Assembly (NCBI GenBank): GCA_964396055.1
Contig: CAYNDV010000220.1
Span: forward strand, 1 to 5,549
Length of the DNA: 5,549 nt
Reading direction: 5' to 3'
Origin: CAYJPV01 sp964396055
GTDB taxonomy: Bacteria; Acidobacteriota; Vicinamibacteria; Vicinamibacterales; JAKQTR01
The translations under genes and the position numbers were made by a program. Shown here piece after piece: positions 1 to 4,920 of the stretch. How positions within the stretch are numbered: position 1 is the stretch's first letter; the number at the start of each line of letters is the position of its first letter. The notes beneath the pieces are model-generated. The model saw only the letters and a program-made list of their open reading frames with translations, did not search any database and was not told where the DNA came from.

Positions 1-325
1 GACGTCGCTGCACCAGGGACCGCCGGTCCACCATCAGCGCCCGGCGGTGGACATCCTGTTCGCGTCGGCGGCCCGCCTGGCGGGCGTGCCGATCGTGGGC
101 GTGATCCTGACCGGGATGGGTGCCGATGGGGCCGACGGGATGGTGGCCCTTCGCAAGGCAGGGGCCGAGACGATTGCCGAAGACGAGCAGTCGTGCGTCG
201 TCTTCGGCATGCCGAAGGAAGCGATTGCCCGGGGCGGCGCGAAGCACGTCGGCACCCTGCTCGGGATGCCGGCGCTCATCTTCGAATGCCTCGACCGCCT
301 CGGTGCCCGTCAGGGAGTGGCCTGA
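1..325 (+). CDS. cheB: Chemotaxis protein-glutamate methylesterase CheB, C-terminal part (partial)
   Basis: CheB hydrolyses glutamate methyl esters on chemoreceptors (and deamidates glutamines) in the cytoplasm, resetting receptor sensitivity during chemotactic adaptation. Only the last 107 residues of the catalytic domain are present; the first complete codon is at position 2 and the gene is cut by the left edge. Visible hallmarks are the VHHQRPAVDILFASAA segment, the ILTGMGADGADGM loop with the catalytic Asp (GAT at 125-127, equivalent by motif to Asp286 of the Salmonella enzyme), and the AGAETIAEDEQSCVVFGMPKEA stretch in pieces (EDEQSCVVFGMP is near-invariant in the family). The catalytic Ser and His, and any response-regulator receiver domain, would lie upstream, so I cannot tell a classical receiver-CheB from a stand-alone or hybrid enzyme. 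No chemotaxis gene follows it; the next gene is convergent and directly abuts its TGA stop. Confidence 0.94.
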   Translation, partial: TSLHQGPPVHHQRPAVDILFASAARLAGVPIVGVILTGMGADGADGMVALRKAGAETIAEDEQSCVVFGMPKEAIARGGAKHVGTLLGMPALIFECLDRLGARQGVA

Positions 326-859
326 CTACGCCTCGACGGGCTGCCAGGCCCAGCCGCGCCCGCCCGTGGACGCGCCGACCAGCACGTCGATCATGCCGAT
401 CTTGCCGGCCTCTGCGTCGGTGTAGTCGCCGAAATCGATCTTGTCGCCGTTGGTGCCCACGATCTTCGCCCCGGGCACCAGTTTCTGGATTTCCGGCAAC
501 GCCGCCTGCAGGCCCTCCTTCGTCGAGGGGTAGAACTGCAGGATCCGGCCGACCTGGTACTTGAACGTGGCGTGCGACGGGTTGTTGAGCTTCACGTCGT
601 CGAAGCCCATCATCGTCCCCACGCGCGCTCGCGGGGGCGTGGTCGCGGCCGTTTCGGTCGGGAAGAGCACGGTGTTCAGCAGGGTCGCCGGCTGGCGGGC
701 CGCCGCCTGCGTCTGCTGGCCGGTGGTGCCGCCCACCAGCTGGCTCAGGAACGACGTGAATTCGTCAGCCGACAGGCTGCCGTCCCGGTTGGCATCGAAG
801 TTCTGGACGATGGCGCCGGCCAGTTCCCGCATCGGGTTGACGGTATTGATGGTAGACAT
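326..859 (-). CDS. EF-hand domain protein of unknown function
   Basis: A 177-residue protein with one textbook EF-hand loop, DANRDGSLSADE, at residues 22-33: Asp, Asn, Asp, Ser and the terminal Glu occupy the calcium-ligand positions 1, 3, 5, 7 and 12, with Gly at 6 and Leu at 8. The loop is flanked by helices (around residues 10-21 and 33-42). A Gln/Ala/Thr-rich linker (about 43-82) leads to a compact C-terminal region (about 84-177) containing KYQVGRILQFYP and ending in GGRGWAWQPVEA, which I do not recognise. There is no signal peptide or membrane segment, so the protein is probably cytoplasmic. I chose the ATG at 857-859 because AAGGAG (864-869, minus strand) lies 4 nt before it; a frame extension 7 codons upstream is open but lacks such a site. 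Calcium binding is likely from the loop; a sensor or buffer role is inference. The single EF-hand may pair by dimerisation. Confidence 0.85.
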   Translation of the reverse strand: MSTINTVNPMRELAGAIVQNFDANRDGSLSADEFTSFLSQLVGGTTGQQTQAAARQPATLLNTVLFPTETAATTPPRARVGTMMGFDDVKLNNPSHATFKYQVGRILQFYPSTKEGLQAALPEIQKLVPGAKIVGTNGDKIDFGDYTDAEAGKIGMIDVLVGASTGGRGWAWQPVEA

Positions 860-863
860 GTCT

Positions 864-869
864 CTCCTT
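864..869 (-). promoter_or_regulatory. Ribosome binding site of the EF-hand gene
   Basis: AAGGAG on the minus strand, 4 nt before the ATG at 857-859. It decides the start against an upstream in-frame codon at 880. Confidence 0.6.
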
Positions 870-879
870 GGCCGAAACA

Positions 880-900
880 CTCAGGGGCCGCCAGCCTGAG
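880..900 (-). repeat. Inverted repeat in the 5' leader of the EF-hand gene
   Basis: CTCAGG (880-885) and CCTGAG (895-900) form a perfect 6-bp inverted repeat around a GC-rich 9-nt centre, about 20 nt upstream of the EF-hand start codon. It could form a leader hairpin near the ribosome binding site or be an operator. No riboswitch class is recognisable. Confidence 0.35.
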
Positions 901-1000
901 GAGCAAGGCCGATGCCGCAGAGACCCGGCCGCGCGCCGGCTGCCTGGGCGCCTCGAATCCATTGACAGAAAAGCACTTGAAGACGATCTTGTTGTCAGGC

Positions 1001-1022
1001 ACCGGCCGCACGGGTGGCCGGT
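1001..1022. repeat. Inverted repeat ACCGGCC-N8-GGCCGGT
   Basis: Perfect 7-bp arms at 1001-1007 and 1016-1022 with an 8-nt spacer. There is no T-run on either side, so it does not look like an intrinsic terminator. Its place in a divergent regulatory region, about 180-200 bp upstream of the predicted sigma-54 start site, suits a protein-binding site. That role is inference. Confidence 0.4.
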
Positions 1023-1028
1023 AGTCCG

Positions 1029-1090
1029 TCCGGGGGTGACGTCCTGGCGGACCGCCACGCCTGACGCGTGAATCCGGGTGACGGTCCTGG
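1029..1090. repeat. Pair of imperfect direct repeats, about 43-44 bp apart
   Basis: TCCGGGGGTGACGTCCTGG at 1029-1047 and TCCGGGTGACGGTCCTGG at 1073-1090 share the order TCCGGG, TGACG, TCCTGG and differ only by small insertions. The spacing is close to four helical turns, compatible with same-face binding of a regulator. The first copy overlaps the 1045-1057 palindrome. Confidence 0.4.
1045..1057. promoter_or_regulatory. Perfect 13-bp palindrome, candidate operator or enhancer site
   Basis: TGGCGG-A-CCGCCA is a perfect dyad with one central base. It lies about 143-155 bp upstream of the transcription start predicted from the -24/-12 element, within the usual range for upstream activator sites of sigma-54-dependent enhancer-binding proteins. 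The binding protein is unknown. Confidence 0.35.
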
Positions 1091-1173
1091 ACAGCTGACC
1101 TCGGCCGGGGACACCACGGGCGGACCTCGGCGGCCGGACGCACCGAAGCGGCCAGAAAATGCCAGTCCCCTGA

Positions 1174-1189
1174 CGGCACCCGACTTGCT
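1174..1189 (+). promoter_or_regulatory. Candidate sigma-54 (-24/-12) promoter for the PEGA gene
   Basis: CGGCAC-N5-TTGCT places GG at 1175-1176 and GC at 1187-1188 with exactly 10 bases between them, the defining geometry of RpoN promoters. It matches GGCAC and TTGCT of the consensus and misses the flanking T and G. Transcription would start near 1200, leaving a roughly 28-nt leader that includes the ribosome binding site at 1215-1220. No competing sigma-70 element is convincing nearby. Confidence 0.45.
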
Positions 1190-1214
1190 GATGTCAGGAG
1201 TGCCGCGCCGTTGT

Positions 1215-1220
1215 GGGAGG
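1215..1220 (+). promoter_or_regulatory. Ribosome binding site of the PEGA gene
   Basis: GGGAGG sits 7 nt before the ATG at 1228. It selects that ATG over the in-frame GTG at 1213, which would precede or overlap the site and spoil the signal peptide. Confidence 0.7.
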
Positions 1221-1227
1221 ATGTGTC

Positions 1228-2349
1228 ATGCGCCGGGTACACCCGAAACTCGTTTTCGCCGTCACCGCCCTCTTCGTCCTGTCGCTGGTGGGGTCGGCGG
1301 CCGCCCAGGCCCGTCAGCGGCCGCCAGGGTCGGGGTCCGGGGCGAAGGCCGTCCCGCGAGGGGGTGGATCGGGCGGGGGATCCACCATGGGTCATCCCGG
1401 CTCCGGTGGAGGCCGCCAGGGTTCTGGCGGAAGCCAATCGAGCCCTCGCACGGGCAGCCGTCCGGGCACACCCGCTGAACCCGGCCATGCCGTGCCGCGG
1501 CCTCCTGGCTCCTACGGGCGGCCGGGACCGGGATACGGTCACGGAGGGGGCTATGGGCACTACCCCGGCTACGGATATGGCGGCAGCTGGGGCTGGTCCG
1601 CCGGCTTCTACTGGGGTTACCCGGGGTACTACCCCTGGTTCTGGGGTGGCTGGGGCTGGGGATTCTCGCCCTACTACTGGGGCCCGTACGGGTATCCGTA
1701 TTACGCCCCGTACAGCTACTACGGTTCCTCCGCCACGACCCTGCGCGTCATCGCGACGCCGAAGGATGCCGAGGTGTTCGTCGACGGCTACTTCGCCGGC
1801 ATCGTGGACGACCTCGACGGGTTCTTCCAGGGGATTGCCGTCGAACCTGGCGGCCGCGAAGTGACCCTCTACAAGGAGGGCTTCCGCACCCACACCGAGC
1901 GGCTGTACATTACGCCGTACCAGAGCTACAAGCTCCGGCACACCATGCAGCCGCTGGCGCCCGGGGAACCCAACCCGTCCCGGCCCGTCCCTCTTGACCA
2001 GGGTGCCCAGCCGGGGTACCCCGGCAACCCCGCCTGGCCGCCGCCGCCGTCGCAGCCGCCGCCGCCGCCGGCGCCCACGACCGTGTCAGTCGAGCCTCCG
2101 GCAGATGTCCCGTCGAACTTCGGCCAGCTCGCGATCCGGGTGCAGCCGTTCGGGGCCCAGGTGCTCATCGACGACGAACCGTGGCAGACGCCGGTTGACA
2201 GCGATCGGCTGGTGGTCTTCCTGAAGCCGGGGACGCATCGCGTCGAGGTCCGCAAGGACGGGTTCGATCCGTTCGTGACGAGCGTCGAAGTGAAAAAAGG
2301 CGAGACCGCGATCTTGAATGTAAGCCTCGGCCGGGTGTCCGGCGTATAG
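1228..2349 (+). CDS. Secreted PEGA-domain protein with Gly/Tyr/Trp-rich region
   Basis: A 373-residue exported protein. A signal peptide covers residues 1-26 (basic MRRVHPK, hydrophobic LVFAVTALFVLSLVG, cleavage after AAA before Gln27). The next 65 or so residues are Gly/Ser/Pro-rich. Residues about 95-165 are packed with Tyr, Trp, Phe and Gly (for example GWSAGFYWGYPGYYPWFWGG). Two PEGA domains follow at about 170-240 (ATPKDAEVFVDGYFAG, then EVTLYKEGFRTHTERLYI) and 299-370 (VQPFGAQVLIDDEPW, then HRVEVRKDGFDPFVTSVEV), joined by a proline-rich linker around residue 272. PEGA is a small beta-sandwich domain often found on bacterial surface proteins and thought to bind other envelope components or carbohydrate; its ligand here is unknown. 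There is no lipobox and no outer-membrane barrel, so a periplasmic or cell-surface location is inferred. The gene stands alone, convergent with mltB, and may be sigma-54 dependent. Confidence 0.88.
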   Translation: MRRVHPKLVFAVTALFVLSLVGSAAAQARQRPPGSGSGAKAVPRGGGSGGGSTMGHPGSGGGRQGSGGSQSSPRTGSRPGTPAEPGHAVPRPPGSYGRPGPGYGHGGGYGHYPGYGYGGSWGWSAGFYWGYPGYYPWFWGGWGWGFSPYYWGPYGYPYYAPYSYYGSSATTLRVIATPKDAEVFVDGYFAGIVDDLDGFFQGIAVEPGGREVTLYKEGFRTHTERLYITPYQSYKLRHTMQPLAPGEPNPSRPVPLDQGAQPGYPGNPAWPPPPSQPPPPPAPTTVSVEPPADVPSNFGQLAIRVQPFGAQVLIDDEPWQTPVDSDRLVVFLKPGTHRVEVRKDGFDPFVTSVEVKKGETAILNVSLGRVSGV

Positions 2350-2364
2350 AGCGGATGAGGAGGG

Positions 2365-2385
2365 TGTCCCCGGCGCACGGGGACA
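2365..2385. terminator. Hairpin after the PEGA gene, possible terminator
   Basis: TGTCCCC (2365-2371) and GGGGACA (2379-2385) are perfect 7-bp arms around a 7-nt loop, starting 15 nt after the PEGA stop codon. The stem can extend with G-U and G-C pairs. There is no U-run, so termination would be of the GC-hairpin or Rho-assisted kind. Confidence 0.45.
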
Positions 2386-2398
2386 TCTCCCTTGGGGA

Positions 2399-2437
2399 AG
2401 GCCCGCCGTTCTCGTCTCCTCCGGGCCCGGCGGGCCT
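2399..2437 (-). terminator. Long GC hairpin overlapping the mltB stop, possible terminator
   Basis: AGGCCCGCCG (2399-2408) and CGGCGGGCCT (2428-2437) are perfect 10-bp arms with a 19-nt loop. It overlaps the mltB stop codon (2436-2438) and on the minus strand is followed only by TTCCCC, so the U-tract is poor. With the 2365-2385 hairpin it could end transcription of both convergent genes. Confidence 0.45.
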
Positions 2438-3509
2438 ACCCGATTCTGTCGGCCAGCATCGCCACGCTCAGCGCGTAGGCGTGCGCGCAGTTGTAGCCCA
2501 GCAGCGCTTCATAATTCCGGTACACGAGGAACGTCCGGCCATCCAGGCGCAGGAGCGAGGCGCCGAGATCCGACGCCGGCAGTGGACCGCCCGCCTTCAA
2601 CCTGACGCCCAGGGCGCTCCACGCCCGCACGGGGCGGGGTTCCGTCATGACCCGCAGCGCCGAGCACCCCGCGGCGCGCCGCAGCGGCACCGCGGCGGCG
2701 ATGCGGGCCGCGGCCTGCTCGCTCACCCGCACTTCCCGACCCCAGCGTTCGCCAGCCGTCCAGCCCCGGGCCCGCAGGTAGTTCGCAATCGATCCCAGCA
2801 CGTCCGGCACCGACGCCCAGATGTCGCGGCGGCCATCCCCGTCGAAGTCCACGGCGTCCCGCAGATACGTGGTCGGCATGAACTGCGGCTGGCCGAGGGC
2901 GCCGGCCCACGAGCCCCTCAGCCGATCCGGGCTCACGTCGCCGCGTTCGAGGATCGTGAGAGCGGCCAGCAGTTCGGCCCGGAACAGCTCGGCCCGCCGG
3001 CCGTCGTACGCCAGTGTGACCAGGGCCGGGATGGTCGGGCGGACGCCGGCGAAGCGCCCGAAGTTGGACTCCAGTCCCCAGATGGCCGTCACCACCGGGG
3101 GAGCAACTCCGTAGCGGCTTTCGACCTTCCGCAGTACCGTGCGGTGCGTGCGCAGCGTGGTCCGGGCGGTCCTGACGAACCGCGGCGTCAGCCGGCGGCG
3201 CAGGTACTGGTCGACGGTGAGCGTGACTTCGGCTTGCGCACGGTCGCGATCGATGACGACGGGGAGGATGTCGAGGCCCTGCAGCGCGGCATCGAGGGTG
3301 GCGGCGCTGATGCCACCCCTGGCGGCCTCGGCGCGCAGCTCCGCCAGCCAGGCGTCCAGCGGCGGTCTCGCGGGTGGGTCGCCGGCCGGTTGCCGGGTCT
3401 GGGCCGGCGCTGCGGGGACCGCGGAGAGCGGCACCGCAGGGGCCAGGCTCGCGGAGATCAGCGCCGCCACCAGGGCGGTGGCCGGGCCGAAGGCGGGGGA
3501 GCGGGGCAT
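2436..3509 (-). CDS. mltB: Lytic murein transglycosylase, MltB family (GH103)
   Basis: A 357-residue periplasmic enzyme that cleaves the MurNAc-GlcNAc bond of peptidoglycan, forming 1,6-anhydroMurNAc ends. Length matches the E. coli enzyme (361). The catalytic Glu is Glu147 in WGLESNFGRFAG; the family core continues with ALVTLAYDGRRAELFRAEL, GSWAGALGQPQFMPTTYL, the calcium-loop-like DFDGDGRRDIW (residues 221-231, matching the EF-hand-like loop known in E. coli Slt35) and IANYLRARGW. The C-terminal FLVYRNYEALLGYNCAHAYALSV is also typical, read as two adjoining pieces. The start at 3509 opens directly into a signal peptide (MPRSPAFGPATALVAALISA, cleavage probably after APA at residue 36), with GGAG 12 nt upstream; the frame stays open to 3701, but that extension overlaps the divergent operon and would bury the signal peptide. 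There is no lipobox Cys, so it is probably soluble or anchored by an uncleaved helix, unlike the E. coli lipoprotein. Confidence 0.93.
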   Translation of the reverse strand: MPRSPAFGPATALVAALISASLAPAVPLSAVPAAPAQTRQPAGDPPARPPLDAWLAELRAEAARGGISAATLDAALQGLDILPVVIDRDRAQAEVTLTVDQYLRRRLTPRFVRTARTTLRTHRTVLRKVESRYGVAPPVVTAIWGLESNFGRFAGVRPTIPALVTLAYDGRRAELFRAELLAALTILERGDVSPDRLRGSWAGALGQPQFMPTTYLRDAVDFDGDGRRDIWASVPDVLGSIANYLRARGWTAGERWGREVRVSEQAAARIAAAVPLRRAAGCSALRVMTEPRPVRAWSALGVRLKAGGPLPASDLGASLLRLDGRTFLVYRNYEALLGYNCAHAYALSVAMLADRIG

Positions 3510-3608
3510 TCCGTCAGCGTACTCCAAGTGCCGGTCGGGGTCCCAGGGCGGCGATGGGCAGAGCCGTGCTATTGTTGGCAGTCCTGAGTGCCGAAACATA
3601 CAGAAGGC
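3510..3608. promoter_or_regulatory. Divergent promoter region between mltB and the microcompartment operon
   Basis: These 99 bp must drive both mltB (minus) and the rpiB-deoC operon (plus), unless the latter starts elsewhere. On the plus strand, TG-C-TATTGT at 3567-3575 looks like an extended -10, and TTGGCA at 3575-3580 looks like a -35 with only a weak CATACA partner at 3597-3602. Either would give a very short leader for the start at 3609. No clear operator dyad is visible. The promoter elements are weak guesses. Confidence 0.3.
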
Positions 3609-4919
3609 ATGGCGCAGCTGTTTCACATCGCCCTGGGTGCCGATCACGGCGGGTACGAGCTCAAAGAGCTGCTGGTCAAGCACTTGCGAGCTCAGGGCCA
3701 CACCGTCACAGACTGCGGGACCTCAGGCTCCGAAGCGGTCGACTACCCGGTGTTCGCCGAGGCGGTTGCCCGGCGCGTCGGCTCGGGTGCCTGCGACCTG
3801 GGCATTTGCGTGGACGGCGCCGGCATCGGGTCGGCGATGGCGGCCAACAAGGTGCCGGGCGTGCTGGCGGCCGCCTGTTACAGCGAGGCGCTGGCCCGCA
3901 ACAGCCGTGAACACAACGACGCCAACGTCCTGACGCTCGGCGCCGGCCAGGTGTCACCCGACCAGGCCGCCGCCATTGTGGATGTGTTTGTCACCACGTT
4001 CTGCACGGCCAAGCGGCACCGCCGCCGGGTCGACATGATTCGCGAGATTGAAAGGCAATCGATGAGCGGCGAGCCGATCGCCGCCGGCGGGCTGACCCTG
4101 TCGGCGGAGGACATCCAGCGCATTGCGGACCGGGTCCGCCAGATTCTCCAGGCCCAGGGCGGGGCGCCCGCGCCGCCTGAGCCGCCGCCCGTGAGCCCGG
4201 GCGAGCTGGCGCAGATGATCGACCATACCCTGCTGAAGCCCGAGGCCACGCAGGCCGACATCGAGCGGCTCTGCGCCGAGGCACGGTCGCACGCGTTCTT
4301 CTCCGTGTGCGTCAACCCTACGTACGTCCGTCAGGCGCGCGCGCTGCTGCGAGGGTCACCCGTCAAGGTGTGCGCCGTGGTCGGGTTCCCGCTGGGCGCC
4401 GCCGCGCCGGAGATCAAGGCGCTCGAAGCCCGCAAGGCGATCCGGGAAGGCGCCAACGAGATCGACATGGTCATCAACATCGGGGCGCTCAAGAGCGGCG
4501 ACGACGCCCTGGTGCTGCGCGACATCCGCGCCGTCGTCGAAGCCTGCCGCGACGGGCGCGCGCTCTCGAAGGTGATCTTCGAGAACGCGCTGCTGACCGA
4601 CGAGGAGAAGATCCGCGCCTGCGAGATGAGCATGCGCGCCGGCGCGTCCTTCGTGAAGACCTCGACGGGGTTCGCCAGCGGCGGCGCCACCGCCGAGGAC
4701 GTGGCCCTGATGGCGAAGCAGGTGGCGGCGAAGCGGCTCGGCGTCAAGGCCGCCGGCGGCATCCGCACCTACGACGACGCGATCCGGATGATCCGTGCGG
4801 GGGCGACGCGCATCGGCGCCAGCGCCAGCGTGAAGATCGTCGACGAGGCCCGGGCGCGCGCGGCCGGGACCCCCGTCGCGCCCGCCGGTCCGGCGGCGCC
4901 GGCAGGAAAGGGATACTGA
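3609..4919 (+). CDS. Fusion of RpiB/LacAB-family isomerase and deoxyribose-phosphate aldolase (DeoC), probable microcompartment cargo
   Basis: A single 436-residue frame with two enzymes. Residues 1-150 are an RpiB/LacA/LacB-family sugar-phosphate isomerase: ALGADHGGYELK, DYPVFAEAVA, ICVDGAGIGSAMAANKVPGV, NSREHNDANVLTLGAG. The usual RpiB catalytic Cys position is Asp69 here, as in LacA. Residues 198-415 are a complete class I DERA, which cleaves 2-deoxyribose-5-phosphate to acetaldehyde and glyceraldehyde-3-phosphate. They hold MIDHTLLKPEAT, Asp286 (EIDMVIN), Schiff-base Lys350 (FVKTSTGF) and Lys380 (VKAAGGIRT). The linker (151-197) carries an amphipathic helix between Gly- and Pro-rich stretches, like a shell-targeting peptide. 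The last 20 residues are Ala/Pro-rich. I chose ATG 3609 because it begins the first strand as in other RpiB proteins. GTG 3588 is possible, and a TGA at 3585 rules out anything earlier. Neither has a well-spaced ribosome site. The gene is followed after 1 nt by a BMC shell protein, which supports a microcompartment role. Confidence 0.94.
   Translation: MAQLFHIALGADHGGYELKELLVKHLRAQGHTVTDCGTSGSEAVDYPVFAEAVARRVGSGACDLGICVDGAGIGSAMAANKVPGVLAAACYSEALARNSREHNDANVLTLGAGQVSPDQAAAIVDVFVTTFCTAKRHRRRVDMIREIERQSMSGEPIAAGGLTLSAEDIQRIADRVRQILQAQGGAPAPPEPPPVSPGELAQMIDHTLLKPEATQADIERLCAEARSHAFFSVCVNPTYVRQARALLRGSPVKVCAVVGFPLGAAAPEIKALEARKAIREGANEIDMVINIGALKSGDDALVLRDIRAVVEACRDGRALSKVIFENALLTDEEKIRACEMSMRAGASFVKTSTGFASGGATAEDVALMAKQVAAKRLGVKAAGGIRTYDDAIRMIRAGATRIGASASVKIVDEARARAAGTPVAPAGPAAPAGKGY
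4050..4064 (+). promoter_or_regulatory. Possible internal ribosome binding site and start for a separate DeoC product
   Basis: GAAAGG at 4050-4055 lies 6 nt before an in-frame ATG at 4062. Initiation there would yield a 285-residue DeoC with the amphipathic helix at its N-terminus, the usual arrangement for an encapsulated enzyme. The site is a moderate Shine-Dalgarno match and may be coincidental. Confidence 0.3.
4092..4154 (+). other. Predicted internal encapsulation-peptide-like helix (residues 162-182 of the fusion)
   Basis: LSAEDIQRIADRVRQIL (within residues 162-182) has hydrophobic residues spaced i, i+3/4, i+7 (Leu, Ile, Ile, Val, Ile, Leu) opposite charged ones. It is flanked by GEPIAAGG and by GGAPAPPEPPP. 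Short amphipathic helices tethered by flexible Gly/Pro linkers are the known targeting signals that bind cargo enzymes to microcompartment shells. They are usually terminal; here the helix lies between two catalytic domains. Function is inferred from pattern and context. Confidence 0.65.
4907..4912 (+). promoter_or_regulatory. Ribosome binding site of the BMC shell gene
   Basis: AAAGGG, 8 nt before the ATG at 4921, lies inside the end of the upstream frame. With stop and start separated by one base, translation of the two genes is probably coupled. Confidence 0.55.
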
Positions 4920-4920
4920 C

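Larger units (their letters stand above)
860..1227. other. Divergent intergenic region, 368 bp, rich in inverted and direct repeats
   Basis: This region separates the EF-hand gene (minus strand) from the PEGA-domain gene (plus strand) and must hold both promoters. I see no convincing small gene in it. It contains an inverted repeat in the EF-hand leader (880-900), a TTGACA hexamer at 962-967 without a good -10 partner, a 7-bp inverted repeat (1001-1022), a 13-bp palindrome (1045-1057), two imperfect direct repeats (1029-1047 and 1073-1090) and a sigma-54-like element (1174-1189). Long open frames read through it on the minus strand, but they are antisense shadows of GC-rich sequence. Confidence 0.6.

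Noticed and set aside
962..984. TTGACA as a sigma-70 -35 element toward the PEGA gene
   Set aside because: The matching -10 position reads GATCTT (3 of 6), and the site lies about 260 bp from the gene. It is kept only as a note in the intergenic entry.
1211..1864. Alternative plus-strand frame within the PEGA gene
   Set aside because: It is out of frame with the signal peptide and PEGA motifs, and its translation is Arg/Thr/Pro low complexity.
745..1941. 398-codon open frame on the minus strand
   Set aside because: It overlaps the EF-hand start, the intergenic region and half of the PEGA gene antisense. Its composition is Arg/Pro/Gly-rich, as expected of a shadow frame in GC-rich DNA, and it has no recognisable domain.
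2355..3587. 410-codon open frame on the plus strand
   Set aside because: It is antisense to mltB throughout, has no domain signature, and mltB is unmistakable on the other strand.
3510..3701. N-terminal extension of MltB
   Set aside because: It overlaps the divergent isomerase coding sequence and would place the signal peptide 64 residues inside the protein.
3139..3933. 264-codon open frame on the plus strand
   Set aside because: It straddles mltB antisense and the isomerase out of frame, with low-complexity Arg/Ala/Ser composition.
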